Part shown: positions 48,592 through 56,963 of the stretch, in pieces
Numbering within the stretch: position 1 is the first letter of the stretch
How the letters are laid out: each line of letters opens with the position of its first letter
Assembly (NCBI GenBank): GCA_944321125.1
Contig: CALUKD010000015.1
Coordinates: 21,022-85,021 of the forward strand
Direction: 5' to 3'
DNA: 64,000 nt
Origin: Candidatus Butyricimonas faecavium
Lineage (GTDB): Bacteria; Bacteroidota; Bacteroidia; Bacteroidales; Marinifilaceae
Notes under the pieces: generated by a model
Seen by the model: only the letters and a program-made list of their open reading frames with translations
What the model was told of the DNA's origin: nothing
Databases searched by the model: none
Made by a program: the position numbers and the translations under genes

Positions 48592-48643
48592 CATTAATGT
48601 AACAAATGTGTAACATTCATGTAACAAGATTCATCTAAACTTG
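48588..48643 (+). promoter_or_regulatory. Putative Pho box and promoter of pstS
   Basis: Four perfect GTAAC units begin at 48588, 48599, 48610 and 48621, exactly 11 bp apart; the first overlaps the porin stop codon. TAAACTTG (48636-48643), one mismatch from TAnnTTTG, starts 15 bp after the start of the last unit, the same register as at the porin promoter. Confidence 0.75.
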
Positions 48644-48690
48644 CAGTGTAATAAATGAATCAGAAGACGTTAAAATTAATACTATCAGAA

Positions 48691-49749
48691 ATGAAAAATT
48701 TATTTATCCTTATTTTGGTTATCGCCATTGCAGCTTGCGGAAACTCGAAAAAGAACAAAGAGTCTGAAAGCAAAAAAATGAACATTGCTGCTGCCGGAGC
48801 AACTTTCCCCTTACCATTCTACAACTTAGCCTTCAAGACCTACCAAGAGAAAACGGGTAATACCGTAACTTATGGTGGCATCGGTAGTGGCGGTGGAATC
48901 AGAAGCCTGAAAGACAAAATTGTTGATTTCGGAGGATCAGATGCTTACTTATCTGACGCAGAAATGCAAGAGATGCCCTATGCAACCATACACATCCCTA
49001 CTTGCATGGGAGCTGTAGTTATGGCCTACAATTTACCGGAAGTAAAAGAATTAAAACTTTCCGGAGAAGTTGTTGCCGACATCTATCTGGGCAAAATCAC
49101 CAAATGGAATGATGCTAAAATTCAGGAATTAAATCCCGGAATAACTCTTCCGAACAAAGAATTAACCCCTGTATACCGTTCAGACGGTAGTGGGACCACC
49201 TTTGTTTTCAGTGACTATCTAACAAAAGTAAGCAATGATTGGAAAGAAAACGTGGGTACCGGAAAATCATTGAAATGGCCAGCAGGCTTGGCTGCCAAAG
49301 GTAATCCCGGAGTAGCCGGAACGATCAGCCAAACTCCCGGGTCAATCGGGTACGTGGGATCAGAATATGCTTTTTCTCTGAACATCCCGATGGCACAAAT
49401 GAAGAATTCTTCCGGTAATTTCATCACACCGAACACGGAAAGCATTTCCGCAGCCGCAAAAGGTAATATTCCGGCAGATACCCGTACCATGATCACGAAC
49501 TCTTCCGCTCCGGACGCTTACCCGATCAGTTGTTTCACCTGGATCATTCTCTACAAGGAACAAGCTTATGCAAACAGATCTTTCGCTCAAGCAGAAGCAA
49601 CCGTGAAATTACTTGATTGGATGTTAAGCCCGGAAGCACAAGCATTGACTACAAAAGTTCACTACTCTCCCCTCCCCCAATCAGCCGTGGCTAATGCCAA
49701 AACACTATTAAACTCTATAAGTTTCGAAGGCAAAAAAGTCCTGAATTAA
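48691..49749 (+). CDS. pstS: Phosphate ABC transporter substrate-binding lipoprotein
   Basis: From the ATG at 48691 the protein has 352 residues and a lipoprotein signal (lipobox IAAC, C16). PstS features are GATFP, YGGIGSGGGIRSL and DFGGSDAYL, which form the phosphate site, and YRSDGSGTTFVFSDYL. It binds phosphate in the periplasm and delivers it to PstCA. The frame is open 12 codons upstream, but that would precede the signal peptide. Expression is probably controlled by the Pho box at 48588. Confidence 0.95.
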   Translation: MKNLFILILVIAIAACGNSKKNKESESKKMNIAAAGATFPLPFYNLAFKTYQEKTGNTVTYGGIGSGGGIRSLKDKIVDFGGSDAYLSDAEMQEMPYATIHIPTCMGAVVMAYNLPEVKELKLSGEVVADIYLGKITKWNDAKIQELNPGITLPNKELTPVYRSDGSGTTFVFSDYLTKVSNDWKENVGTGKSLKWPAGLAAKGNPGVAGTISQTPGSIGYVGSEYAFSLNIPMAQMKNSSGNFITPNTESISAAAKGNIPADTRTMITNSSAPDAYPISCFTWIILYKEQAYANRSFAQAEATVKLLDWMLSPEAQALTTKVHYSPLPQSAVANAKTLLNSISFEGKKVLN

Positions 49750-49751
49750 TA

Positions 49752-49815
49752 AAGTTACACGATTACAGGTTACAAGCTAAATCTTGTAACCTGTAACTTG
49801 TAACCTGTAACTTGC
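49752..49815. repeat. GTTACAG-type 7-bp repeats between pstS and pstC
   Basis: ATTACAGGTTACAAG is followed by CTTGTAACCTGTAAC and then more GTAACTT/GTAACCT units with a 7-bp period. The arms form a hairpin with an AAT-rich loop. The period differs from the 11-bp Pho box and the family also occurs at 37917-37983. Confidence 0.8.
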
Positions 49816-49822
49816 AATAATT

Positions 49823-50674
49823 ATGCGTGATCTTATTTTTAAACGGCTACTCTCTGTTTGTTGTATCCTGATTCTACTGATTAGTGCCGGCATGATCTAT
49901 TCACTTGTCAGCGGTTCTATCCCGGCCCTCAGTCATTACGGATTTTTCCAGTTTATCGGGTCAACCGAATGGGACCCCCATCCGGAGAGAGAGACTTATG
50001 GAGCCCTTTCGTTTATCGTGGGTACCCTCCTAACTTCTTTTCTCGCTCTCATATTCTGTATCCCGTTTTCGTTACCCGTGGCACTTTTCACGGGCGAGTT
50101 CTTTCGAGGTAAAAAAATAGCCACATTCATCAGTTCCATCATAGACCTACTCGCCGGAATTCCTTCTATCGTGTATGGTTTATGGGGATTCTACACCTTC
50201 CGCCCGATCATCATAGAAATGGGTGTCAATTCACAGGGATTCGGAGTATTAACCTCATCCATAATTTTAGCTATTATGATTATCCCCTATGCATCCTCTC
50301 TCAGTGGAGAATTCATATCAATGGTTCCCAACGAACTGAAAGAGGCCGCATACAGCTTGGGAGCCACCCGTTACGAGGTTATTAGAACTGTCACTTTCCC
50401 CACCGCCGGTTCCGGTGTATTTGCCAGTTACATTCTAGCTTTGGGACGAGCTCTTGGAGAAACAATGGCAGTAACCATGCTTATCGGTAACACCAATAAC
50501 TTACCGACCTCGCTGGCAGACACGGGTAACACAATGGCCAGTATCATCGCCAACCAATTCGGAGAGGCCGACGGACTGAAGTTAAGCTCCCTAATTGCTA
50601 TCGGGTTATTATTATTCCTGATCACGGCAATTATTAATCTCATAGCAAAACTCATCATCAAGAAACTTAATTGA
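49823..50674 (+). CDS. pstC: Phosphate ABC transporter permease PstC
   Basis: The 283-residue inner-membrane protein has six predicted helices and the ABC-permease EAA loop (ELKEAAYSLGATRYEVIRTV), with IPSIVYGLWG and GETMAVTMLIGN typical of PstC. It forms the channel with PstA. It follows pstS across the GTTACAG repeat hairpin and ends 8 bp before the preferred pstA start. Confidence 0.96.
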   Translation: MRDLIFKRLLSVCCILILLISAGMIYSLVSGSIPALSHYGFFQFIGSTEWDPHPERETYGALSFIVGTLLTSFLALIFCIPFSLPVALFTGEFFRGKKIATFISSIIDLLAGIPSIVYGLWGFYTFRPIIIEMGVNSQGFGVLTSSIILAIMIIPYASSLSGEFISMVPNELKEAAYSLGATRYEVIRTVTFPTAGSGVFASYILALGRALGETMAVTMLIGNTNNLPTSLADTGNTMASIIANQFGEADGLKLSSLIAIGLLLFLITAIINLIAKLIIKKLN

Positions 50675-50682
50675 TTGCAACA

Positions 50683-51546
50683 ATGAGTAGTTTAAGATAT
50701 AGAACGATTAAAAACAAGGTTTTCTTCTGTACGACCTGTTTCCTCGCCTCCCTAACGGTAATTCCGTTATTCGCCATCATCTGGGAATTAATCAAAAAAG
50801 GATACAAACAGATTAATTGGAATTTTTTCACAGAAAGTGCTCCAAGCACCTTGGACGCCATGTTGGCCAAAGGTACGGGAGACATTATCCCCGGAGGTAT
50901 TGCCAACGGAATCACCGGAACGTTACTCATGGTTGTCCTAGCCGCAATTATTGCTATCCCTATCGGAATCATGGTCGGAATTCATCTCTCGGAACACCCG
51001 AAGACTAAATTTTCGAACATTACTCGTTTCTTGACAGATCTGATTCAAGGCAGTCCTTCCATCGTAATTGGTATTATTGCTTATGCTTGGGTCGTGAAAC
51101 CCCTCGGTAGTTACTCGGCCCTTGCAGGAAGCGTCGCCCTCAGCATCATGATGCTTCCGTTGATCGTGCGTTCCACGGAAGAAACCTTAAAGATGCTTCC
51201 GGGAAGTTTAAAAGAAGCCGGACTTGCCCTAGGAGCCTCTTACACCAGTGTCATTCTGAAAGTATTGTTACCCGCAGCCTTCGGGGGATTATTCACGGGA
51301 ATCTTACTGGCCATTTCTCGGGTCATGGGAGAAACCGCCCCCCTAATGTTAACTGCCCTGGGTAGCACTGCTATCAACTGGGACGTACTGAAACCGACGA
51401 GTGCAGTCCCCTTGCTGATTTGGGAGTTTTACAACGATCCGAATTTGATTGACATGATTTGGAGTTCTTCTCTCTTCTTGTTAATGTTAATCCTAACCCT
51501 CAATATTATAGCAAAACAAATTGCAAAAAAATGGAGAGTTCAATAA
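50683..51546 (+). CDS. pstA: Phosphate ABC transporter permease PstA
   Basis: From ATG 50683 the protein has 287 residues, six helices, and the EAA loop (SLKEAGLALGASYTSVILKV). QGSPSIVIGIIAYAW and MGETAPLMLTALGS mark it as PstA. A TTG at 50671 overlapping the pstC stop is an alternative start. It pairs with PstC in the inner membrane. Confidence 0.95.
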   Translation: MSSLRYRTIKNKVFFCTTCFLASLTVIPLFAIIWELIKKGYKQINWNFFTESAPSTLDAMLAKGTGDIIPGGIANGITGTLLMVVLAAIIAIPIGIMVGIHLSEHPKTKFSNITRFLTDLIQGSPSIVIGIIAYAWVVKPLGSYSALAGSVALSIMMLPLIVRSTEETLKMLPGSLKEAGLALGASYTSVILKVLLPAAFGGLFTGILLAISRVMGETAPLMLTALGSTAINWDVLKPTSAVPLLIWEFYNDPNLIDMIWSSSLFLLMLILTLNIIAKQIAKKWRVQ

Positions 51547-51612
51547 TTTTAAATTTTAAATTGCATTACATACAGACGTTCAATCTAAAATTTAAAATCT
51601 AAAATCTAAAAT
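51541..51612. repeat. TTTTAGA/TTTTAAA repeats between pstA and pstB
   Basis: AATTTTAAATTTTAAATTG faces ATCTAAAATTTAAAATCT and two more AAAATCT units just before pstB. It belongs to the intergenic 7-bp repeat family seen at 18144, 22886, 29896 and 52401. Confidence 0.75.
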
Positions 51613-51616
51613 CAAT

Positions 51617-52384
51617 ATGGTTATCACAAATCCTATATTACAACTGAAAAAAGTTTCCATCTCATATACCCCGGGAAAAAATGCGGTAGAAGAGGTCAGC
51701 GCAGATATTGCTGAAAAGAAAATCACGGCTATCATGGGCCCCTCCGGATGTGGAAAGAGTACCTTGTTACGGGCAATCAATCGAATGCATGAATTATACC
51801 CGGATATTAAGACCATGGGAGAGATTCTCTTGAATGGGAAAAACATATTAAAGACAAATCCAATGGAAGTACGACGTATGGCAGGAATGGTTTTCCAACG
51901 TCCGAACCCCTTTCCCACGATGAGTATCTATGACAACGTGATCGCCGGATATAAATTAAACGGTATCACGCTCCCCAAACAAGAAAAAGACCAGTTAGTA
52001 GAGGAAAGCCTCAAAAACGTGGGGTTATGGGATGAAGTGAAAGACTCCCTGTTCAAGAAAGGGACCTTCCTTTCCGGAGGCCAGCAGCAGCGGTTATGCA
52101 TTGCCCGGGCTCTTTCACTAAAACCGAAAGTTTTACTAATGGATGAACCGACCTCGGCCCTAGACCCGATTGCCACCAATCGAATCGAAGAGTTGTTACT
52201 GGATCTGAAAAATGAATTCACGATCCTGATTGTCACACACAATATGTCACAGGCAGCCCGAATATCGGATTACTCGATGTTCATGTACCTCGGTCATTTA
52301 ATTGAATACGATGAAACACAAAAAATGTTCACGAACCCGAGTGACAAACGCACAGAAGAGTACTTAACAGGACAATTCGGATAA
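51617..52384 (+). CDS. pstB: Phosphate ABC transporter ATPase PstB
   Basis: The 255-residue ATPase has Walker A GPSGCGKST (41-49), Q-loop FQRPNPFP (a PstB hallmark), signature LSGGQQQR, Walker B VLLMDEPTSALD and the H-loop in TH. It powers high-affinity phosphate import. The 70-bp gap from pstA holds 7-bp repeats. Confidence 0.97.
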   Translation: MVITNPILQLKKVSISYTPGKNAVEEVSADIAEKKITAIMGPSGCGKSTLLRAINRMHELYPDIKTMGEILLNGKNILKTNPMEVRRMAGMVFQRPNPFPTMSIYDNVIAGYKLNGITLPKQEKDQLVEESLKNVGLWDEVKDSLFKKGTFLSGGQQQRLCIARALSLKPKVLLMDEPTSALDPIATNRIEELLLDLKNEFTILIVTHNMSQAARISDYSMFMYLGHLIEYDETQKMFTNPSDKRTEEYLTGQFG

Positions 52385-52525
52385 AGTAACCTTTGTGATT
52401 TATGATTTTAGATTTCGACAGCGTGAACGTTTGCTTTCGACAAGTTACAGGTTCTTTCATCCCTTAACTTAAACTCTAAATTCTCGACTTTTATCTTTTA
52501 GTTTATAACTTTTAGCTTACAACGC

Positions 52526-53203
52526 ATGACTACCATAAGAGAAAAATATTTGGAAAAGATCAAAGAAGACTTTGAAGTCTTATCTACCATCGTACTACAA
52601 CAGATGGGACTCGTTATCAGCGCAACCCACGACAATAAAGACAGTGAATTATACACAAAAATCGAACATAATGAAGTTATCATTGATGGTCTGGAAGTAA
52701 AAATCAGGGATGAAGTTATCAACTCCATCGTACTTTACAGTCCCAGAGCCAGTGACTGCCGAAAAATCATGTCCTACCATGATATGACAGCCTACCTGGA
52801 GCGTATCGGTGATCTATTGCTAAACATTGCGGATTTCCTTTGGGAAATAGAACTACAGGGTTCTCTTTACACATCTTTCCATCCGACCATTTTATTACAA
52901 CTGGAAACAGTGAAAAAAATGACTCAAAATGCTATCTTTGCTTTTACGTGTGAAGACGAAAGTTTGGCAAAAGAGATTATCCGGACGGATGACCTCGTGG
53001 ACAAGAACCACAAAGAAATCATCCACGGGATACCTCTTCACTTTGTCGGCAAAACGATCAAAGATCAAGATATGCTGGATGCCCTTTCCCTCAGTGGAAT
53101 GTCATACAACATTGAACGAATCGGGGATAACGCCACAAACATCGCTGAAGCGGCCATCTATTTGATGGAAGGAAAGAATGCAAAACATATTCATAATAAC
53201 TAA
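52526..53203 (+). CDS. phoU: Phosphate signalling regulator PhoU
   Basis: A 225-residue all-helical protein with two PhoU repeats, each carrying an acidic/E-R-I-G-D motif: YLERIGDLLLNIAD (about 90-103) and NIERIGDNATNIAEAAIYL (about 192-210). PhoU relays the transport state of PstSCAB to PhoR. It precedes phoB by 11 bp. Confidence 0.93.
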   Translation: MTTIREKYLEKIKEDFEVLSTIVLQQMGLVISATHDNKDSELYTKIEHNEVIIDGLEVKIRDEVINSIVLYSPRASDCRKIMSYHDMTAYLERIGDLLLNIADFLWEIELQGSLYTSFHPTILLQLETVKKMTQNAIFAFTCEDESLAKEIIRTDDLVDKNHKEIIHGIPLHFVGKTIKDQDMLDALSLSGMSYNIERIGDNATNIAEAAIYLMEGKNAKHIHNN

Positions 53204-53214
53204 ATTTTGGTGCA

Positions 53215-53898
53215 ATGGATAAACAACGAATTCTAGTAGTTGACGACGAGGAGGATTTGAGAGAAATTTTAAAATTCAATTTGGAAAGCGAAGGTTACTC
53301 GGTTGATACCGCCCCTTCTGCCGAAGAGGCGTTGAAAATATTAGCCGAAGAATATGATTTAATTCTACTGGACGTGATGATGGGAGGAATGTCAGGATTC
53401 AAAATGGCAGAAAAACTCCGAAAAGACCTTCACAATTCCACTCCAATTATTTTCCTCACAGCCAAAGACACGGAAAATGATATGCTCACCGGTTTCAATA
53501 TCGGAGGCGATGACTATATATCCAAACCCTTCTCGATCAAGGAAGTCTCTGCAAGAGTAAAAGCAGTCTTGAAGAGAGCGGGCGCCTTGAATGCTACCAA
53601 TAAAAAACAGGTAATCGACATAGGCGAAATGCACATTGATTTAAGCACAAAATGTGTCTCCATTCATGACCGGCTCATCCCGATTACCAAAAAGGAATTT
53701 GAAATATTAAATATGTTAGCACAATCTCCCGGAAAAATATTCTCCCGCGAAGACATTCTTAATAAAGTGTGGAGCAATGACAGCTACGTACTCGAACGCA
53801 CGGTTGATGTACACATCACCCGATTGAGGAAAAAACTGGGCGAACAAGGGAAGCACATCGCAAACCGTTCCGGGTATGGCTACTGCGTGGAACTTTAA
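53215..53898 (+). CDS. phoB: Response regulator, PhoB-like (OmpR family)
   Basis: The 227-residue regulator has a receiver domain with D10/D11, phospho-acceptor D53 (LLLDVMM), T82 and K104 (SKPF), and a C-terminal winged-helix DNA-binding domain (ITKKEFEILNMLAQSPGKIF, VDVHITRLRKKLG). With the kinase downstream and phoU upstream it is the phosphate-starvation regulator of this cluster and the natural reader of the 11-bp GTAAC arrays. Confidence 0.93.
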   Translation: MDKQRILVVDDEEDLREILKFNLESEGYSVDTAPSAEEALKILAEEYDLILLDVMMGGMSGFKMAEKLRKDLHNSTPIIFLTAKDTENDMLTGFNIGGDDYISKPFSIKEVSARVKAVLKRAGALNATNKKQVIDIGEMHIDLSTKCVSIHDRLIPITKKEFEILNMLAQSPGKIFSREDILNKVWSNDSYVLERTVDVHITRLRKKLGEQGKHIANRSGYGYCVEL

Positions 53899-53922
53899 AC
53901 GTTAATCCAAAAACTATTTCCA

Positions 53923-55683
53923 ATGAAATTATCCTATAAACAGAAGTTATTCATTTACTTCTTTATTGTATTTGCCGCCTTCACGGTTGTCATTATCTTT
54001 TTCCAGCAGAACCGGGAAAAAGCATACAAAACGGAAACTCTACGTACCACACTTGATGATTACTCCGACATCATTGCCCGTTACGTTCAACAACATCAGC
54101 TGATAAACAACGGGCAAATGGACTCTTTAAAAAATGTACTCACACTTATGCCATCCAACTTACGATTAACAATAGTTGATCATGCTGGCAAAGTCCTTTA
54201 TGACAATAGTCTCACTAAAGAACAAGAGCTCGAGAACCACTTGCAACGTCCGGAGATACAAACGGCATTGATTCAAAAAACAGGAACCGCTATCCGACTT
54301 TCTAAAAGTACCGGAGTCGAGTACTACTATTTTGCGAAAGATTACATGAATTATTTTATCCGGGTAGCTCTCCCTTACGACATTGAAATCCAGAATTTTT
54401 TAAAGACGGACAACATATTCCTGTATTTCATCACTCTATTATTCTTTATCACGCTGATCTCGTTGATTTATATTTCCGATCGATTTGGTAAAGCGATTTC
54501 CGGACTAAAAGATTTTATCGTTTCGGCTGACAATCACAATATCAATTACACCAACATCCATTTTCCGAACACGGAATTAGGGGAGATTGGGGAAAAAATC
54601 ATTCATAACTATCAACTTTTAGAAGAAAGTAACAAACAGATCAACGTGGAGCAGGAGAAACTTCTCCGTCATTTCCACTATTCAGACGAGGGTATTGCCA
54701 TTTTCTCCGCTAACCGGGAAAAGATATATGCCAACACGCACTTCATCCAGTATCTGAATATCATCCTAGACGAACCGACATTCAAAGTTGAAAAACTTCT
54801 GGAACAACCGGATTTCAAAGAACTGAACGAATTCTTGCAAAAGAACACTCCGGTAAACCCGAATATCACCAATATCCCAGTGTACCAAAATAAGATCAGT
54901 AAAGGAGGTAAGCATTTTGCAGTGAAACTATTGATTTTCACGGACAACAATTTTGAAATCACTTTGAACAATATCTCTGAAAACGAGAAAAACAGACTCC
55001 TGAAACAAGAGATGACAAATAATATTGCCCACGAACTAAAAACTCCGGTAAGCAGTATTCGCGGTTATATTGAAACCCTTCTGGAGCAACCTAATATAAC
55101 CCCTGACAAGCAACATTTCTTTTTAGAACGCACCTATTCACAAATCGTACGCCTATCCGACTTAATCCGGGATATTGCCTTAATCACCAAAACAGAAGAG
55201 GCATCCGAACTTTTCGACAAAGAACGAGTGGACATCCACAACACCTTGCAAGAGGCTATCGATGACTTGCATGACTCGATCATTGCACACGGGATCAACG
55301 TGAAAAATGAAATAAATCCTCAAACTATTATTGAAGGAAATAAAACATTAGTCTACGCCATATTCCGGAATCTCATTGAAAATTCCGTCAATTACGCCGG
55401 AGATAATATCACGATCGGGGTAAGCAACTATATGGAAGACAACGAATTTTACTACTTCTCCTACTATGACACGGGACAAGGGATAGAAGAAAATCATCTA
55501 AACCGGATTTTCGAACGTTTTTACCGGGTAGGCGAAGGACGTAGCAGACAAAATGGCGGTTCCGGTCTGGGGCTCTCCATTGTAAAAAATGCAGTTCTTT
55601 TCCATAAAGGAGACATTTCGGCGAAAAATAGGAAAGACGGAGGATTGGAATTTCTGTTCTCTCTGAAAAAAACTCTTTTCTAA
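53923..55683 (+). CDS. phoR: Sensor histidine kinase, PhoR-like
   Basis: The 586-residue kinase has two membrane helices (about 8-27 and 163-184) flanking a periplasmic domain of about 135 residues, then a PAS-like region (about 245-345), the H-box NIAHELKTPVSSIRGY (H370), N-box NLIENSVNYA and G-box GGSGLGLSIVKN. It should phosphorylate the PhoB-like regulator encoded 24 bp upstream. The sizeable periplasmic domain differs from E. coli PhoR, which has almost none, so it may sense something directly. Confidence 0.92.
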   Translation: MKLSYKQKLFIYFFIVFAAFTVVIIFFQQNREKAYKTETLRTTLDDYSDIIARYVQQHQLINNGQMDSLKNVLTLMPSNLRLTIVDHAGKVLYDNSLTKEQELENHLQRPEIQTALIQKTGTAIRLSKSTGVEYYYFAKDYMNYFIRVALPYDIEIQNFLKTDNIFLYFITLLFFITLISLIYISDRFGKAISGLKDFIVSADNHNINYTNIHFPNTELGEIGEKIIHNYQLLEESNKQINVEQEKLLRHFHYSDEGIAIFSANREKIYANTHFIQYLNIILDEPTFKVEKLLEQPDFKELNEFLQKNTPVNPNITNIPVYQNKISKGGKHFAVKLLIFTDNNFEITLNNISENEKNRLLKQEMTNNIAHELKTPVSSIRGYIETLLEQPNITPDKQHFFLERTYSQIVRLSDLIRDIALITKTEEASELFDKERVDIHNTLQEAIDDLHDSIIAHGINVKNEINPQTIIEGNKTLVYAIFRNLIENSVNYAGDNITIGVSNYMEDNEFYYFSYYDTGQGIEENHLNRIFERFYRVGEGRSRQNGGSGLGLSIVKNAVLFHKGDISAKNRKDGGLEFLFSLKKTLF

Positions 55684-55708
55684 TTTATAAATCACAGCAA
55701 AACAATAA

Positions 55709-55742
55709 AAAATGGTTACCACGTATAGTAGGTAGCCATTTT
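55709..55742 (+). terminator. Terminator after phoR
   Basis: A 12-bp stem AAAATGGTTACC/GGTAGCCATTTT (one wobble) with a 10-nt loop closes the phosphate cluster. Confidence 0.8.
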
Positions 55743-55837
55743 CTATTGATTTTAACATTATTAGACGCAACCATTCGCACAATTATTCATCTAAGTAATG
55801 AAAACTAAAAACAACGAGTAATAAAAAGGGGATTAAA

Positions 55838-56518
55838 ATGAAGTATCAAAAAGTAGTGACACTAATTATTCTTTTGCTCTCGGCGGCATTCGCCTTCACA
55901 TCTTGTAATGATGACGGATATAGCTTGGACAAATTCTGGTTAGAAGTCGGTACGATTGAAAAAACAAGTGATCAAGATTACAAAATCATATTGGACAAAG
56001 GTCCCGTATTGTATCCATCCATTTCAAATGTACCGGCACGTTACTTAGAAAATAATATGCGTGTGTATGCGGATTTTACGATCCTGCAAGATGCAAATCC
56101 GGGAAGTAGCATAGATCATTACGTGCGAGTAAACGATCTGCAAAAACTTCTTACCAAACCTATTGTACCTTATACCGAAGCGATTAGTGACAGCTTGGGT
56201 AGAGATCCGATTGAATTACCAGAATACTGGATTGCCAACGATTTTATCACCTTTCGATTCTTTTATGCCGGAGGTGTTAAAAAACATATGGTCAACCTAA
56301 CAATGCATGAAGAATTAACAGCGGACGGGAAAACCCTGTTAGAATTCAGACACAATGCCTATGAAGACCCGGAAAACAAAAGTCTTTACGGTTACGTTAG
56401 TTTCCCGCTAAAAGAAGTATTTAACGAAGTAACAGATTCCGTCCAGCTCCATATCAAGTACAAAGGTTTCGACGATGAAGAAAGAAGTATTGACATTACT
56501 TATCGTCCTCGTAAATAG
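55838..56518 (+). CDS. NigD-like lipoprotein
   Basis: The 226-residue protein has a lipoprotein signal (lipobox FTSC, near C23) followed by NDDGYSLDKFWLEVGTIEK, diagnostic of NigD-like proteins, with N- and C-terminal beta domains. The family is specific to Bacteroidota; the name comes from a bacteriocin-linked gene, but no general function is known. It stands alone, bounded by terminators on both sides. Confidence 0.88.
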   Translation: MKYQKVVTLIILLLSAAFAFTSCNDDGYSLDKFWLEVGTIEKTSDQDYKIILDKGPVLYPSISNVPARYLENNMRVYADFTILQDANPGSSIDHYVRVNDLQKLLTKPIVPYTEAISDSLGRDPIELPEYWIANDFITFRFFYAGGVKKHMVNLTMHEELTADGKTLLEFRHNAYEDPENKSLYGYVSFPLKEVFNEVTDSVQLHIKYKGFDDEERSIDITYRPRK

Positions 56519-56542
56519 GTCTCATAGTGACGATAAGATGTA

Positions 56543-56573
56543 ACGAGGAGTTTTTGGTATCAAAACTCCTCGT
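56543..56573 (+). terminator. Terminator after the NigD-like gene
   Basis: ACGAGGAGTTTT/AAAACTCCTCGT, 12-bp perfect stem with 7-nt loop, followed by a T-rich stretch. Confidence 0.88.
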
Positions 56574-56622
56574 ATTCTTTTAGACACGAAATATATTTTT
56601 CTCAAGATTTTTCCACATAATG

Positions 56623-56653
56623 TTTGGTAATTCCGCAAAACTATCTATCTTTG
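56623..56653 (+). promoter_or_regulatory. Promoter of the tRNA-Tyr/tRNA-Gly unit
   Basis: TTTG (56623-56626), 19 bp, TATCTTTG (56646-56653): a perfect consensus. Transcription would start about 30 nt before tRNA-Tyr. Confidence 0.8.
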
Positions 56654-56689
56654 TACCCGCTTAAAGCAAGCAATTGTTCTTTGAACAGA

Positions 56690-56771
56690 GGGGAGATACC
56701 AAAGTGGCCAACTGGGGCTGACTGTAACTCAGCTGACATCGTCTTCGTAGGTTCGAATCCTGCTCTCCCCA
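56690..56771 (+). tRNA. tRNA-Tyr (anticodon GTA)
   Basis: An 82-nt type II tRNA: acceptor GGGGAGA/TCTCCCC, anticodon loop CTGTAAC (GTA), long variable arm, T loop TTCGAAT. The 3' CCA is not encoded. Confidence 0.97.
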
Positions 56772-56777
56772 CTATTT

Positions 56778-56850
56778 GCGGAAATAGCTCAGTCGATAGA
56801 GCACTAGCCTTCCAAGCTGGGGGTCGCGGGTTTGAGTCCCGTTTTCCGCT
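56778..56850 (+). tRNA. tRNA-Gly (anticodon TCC), integration target
   Basis: A 73-nt cloverleaf: acceptor GCGGAAA/TTTCCGC, D arm GCTC...GAGC, anticodon loop CTTCCAA (TCC), T loop TTTGAGT. The 3' end adjoins the integrated element. CCA is not encoded. Confidence 0.96.
56826..56850 (+). other. Putative attachment site at the tRNA-Gly 3' end
   Basis: Integrases next to a tRNA commonly use the T arm and acceptor as the core att site. The tRNA is intact here and the integrase starts 113 bp away. No second copy of the tRNA 3' end was found to the right edge, so the boundary on the other side is outside the window. Confidence 0.5.
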
Positions 56851-56858
56851 CTCATTTT

Positions 56859-56888
56859 AAAGCACTTACAAGCGTAGGTGCTTTTTTG
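56859..56888 (+). terminator. Terminator after tRNA-Gly
   Basis: AAAGCACTTAC/GTAGGTGCTTT stem (56859-56869 with 56874-56884, one wobble), 4-nt loop, then TTTGTTTT. As it follows the likely att core, it may have arrived with the element. Confidence 0.8.
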
Positions 56889-56963
56889 TTTTAAGCGGTT
56901 TTAATGGTTTTTATCCCCCTCATGTAAGCAGAGATGTAAGCAAAAATCGCAACATAAATTACT

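Noticed and set aside
49752..49815. GTAAC-rich stretch before pstC as a Pho box
   Set aside because: The units have a 7-bp, not 11-bp, period and the same repeat occurs after rny; it is a dispersed repeat.
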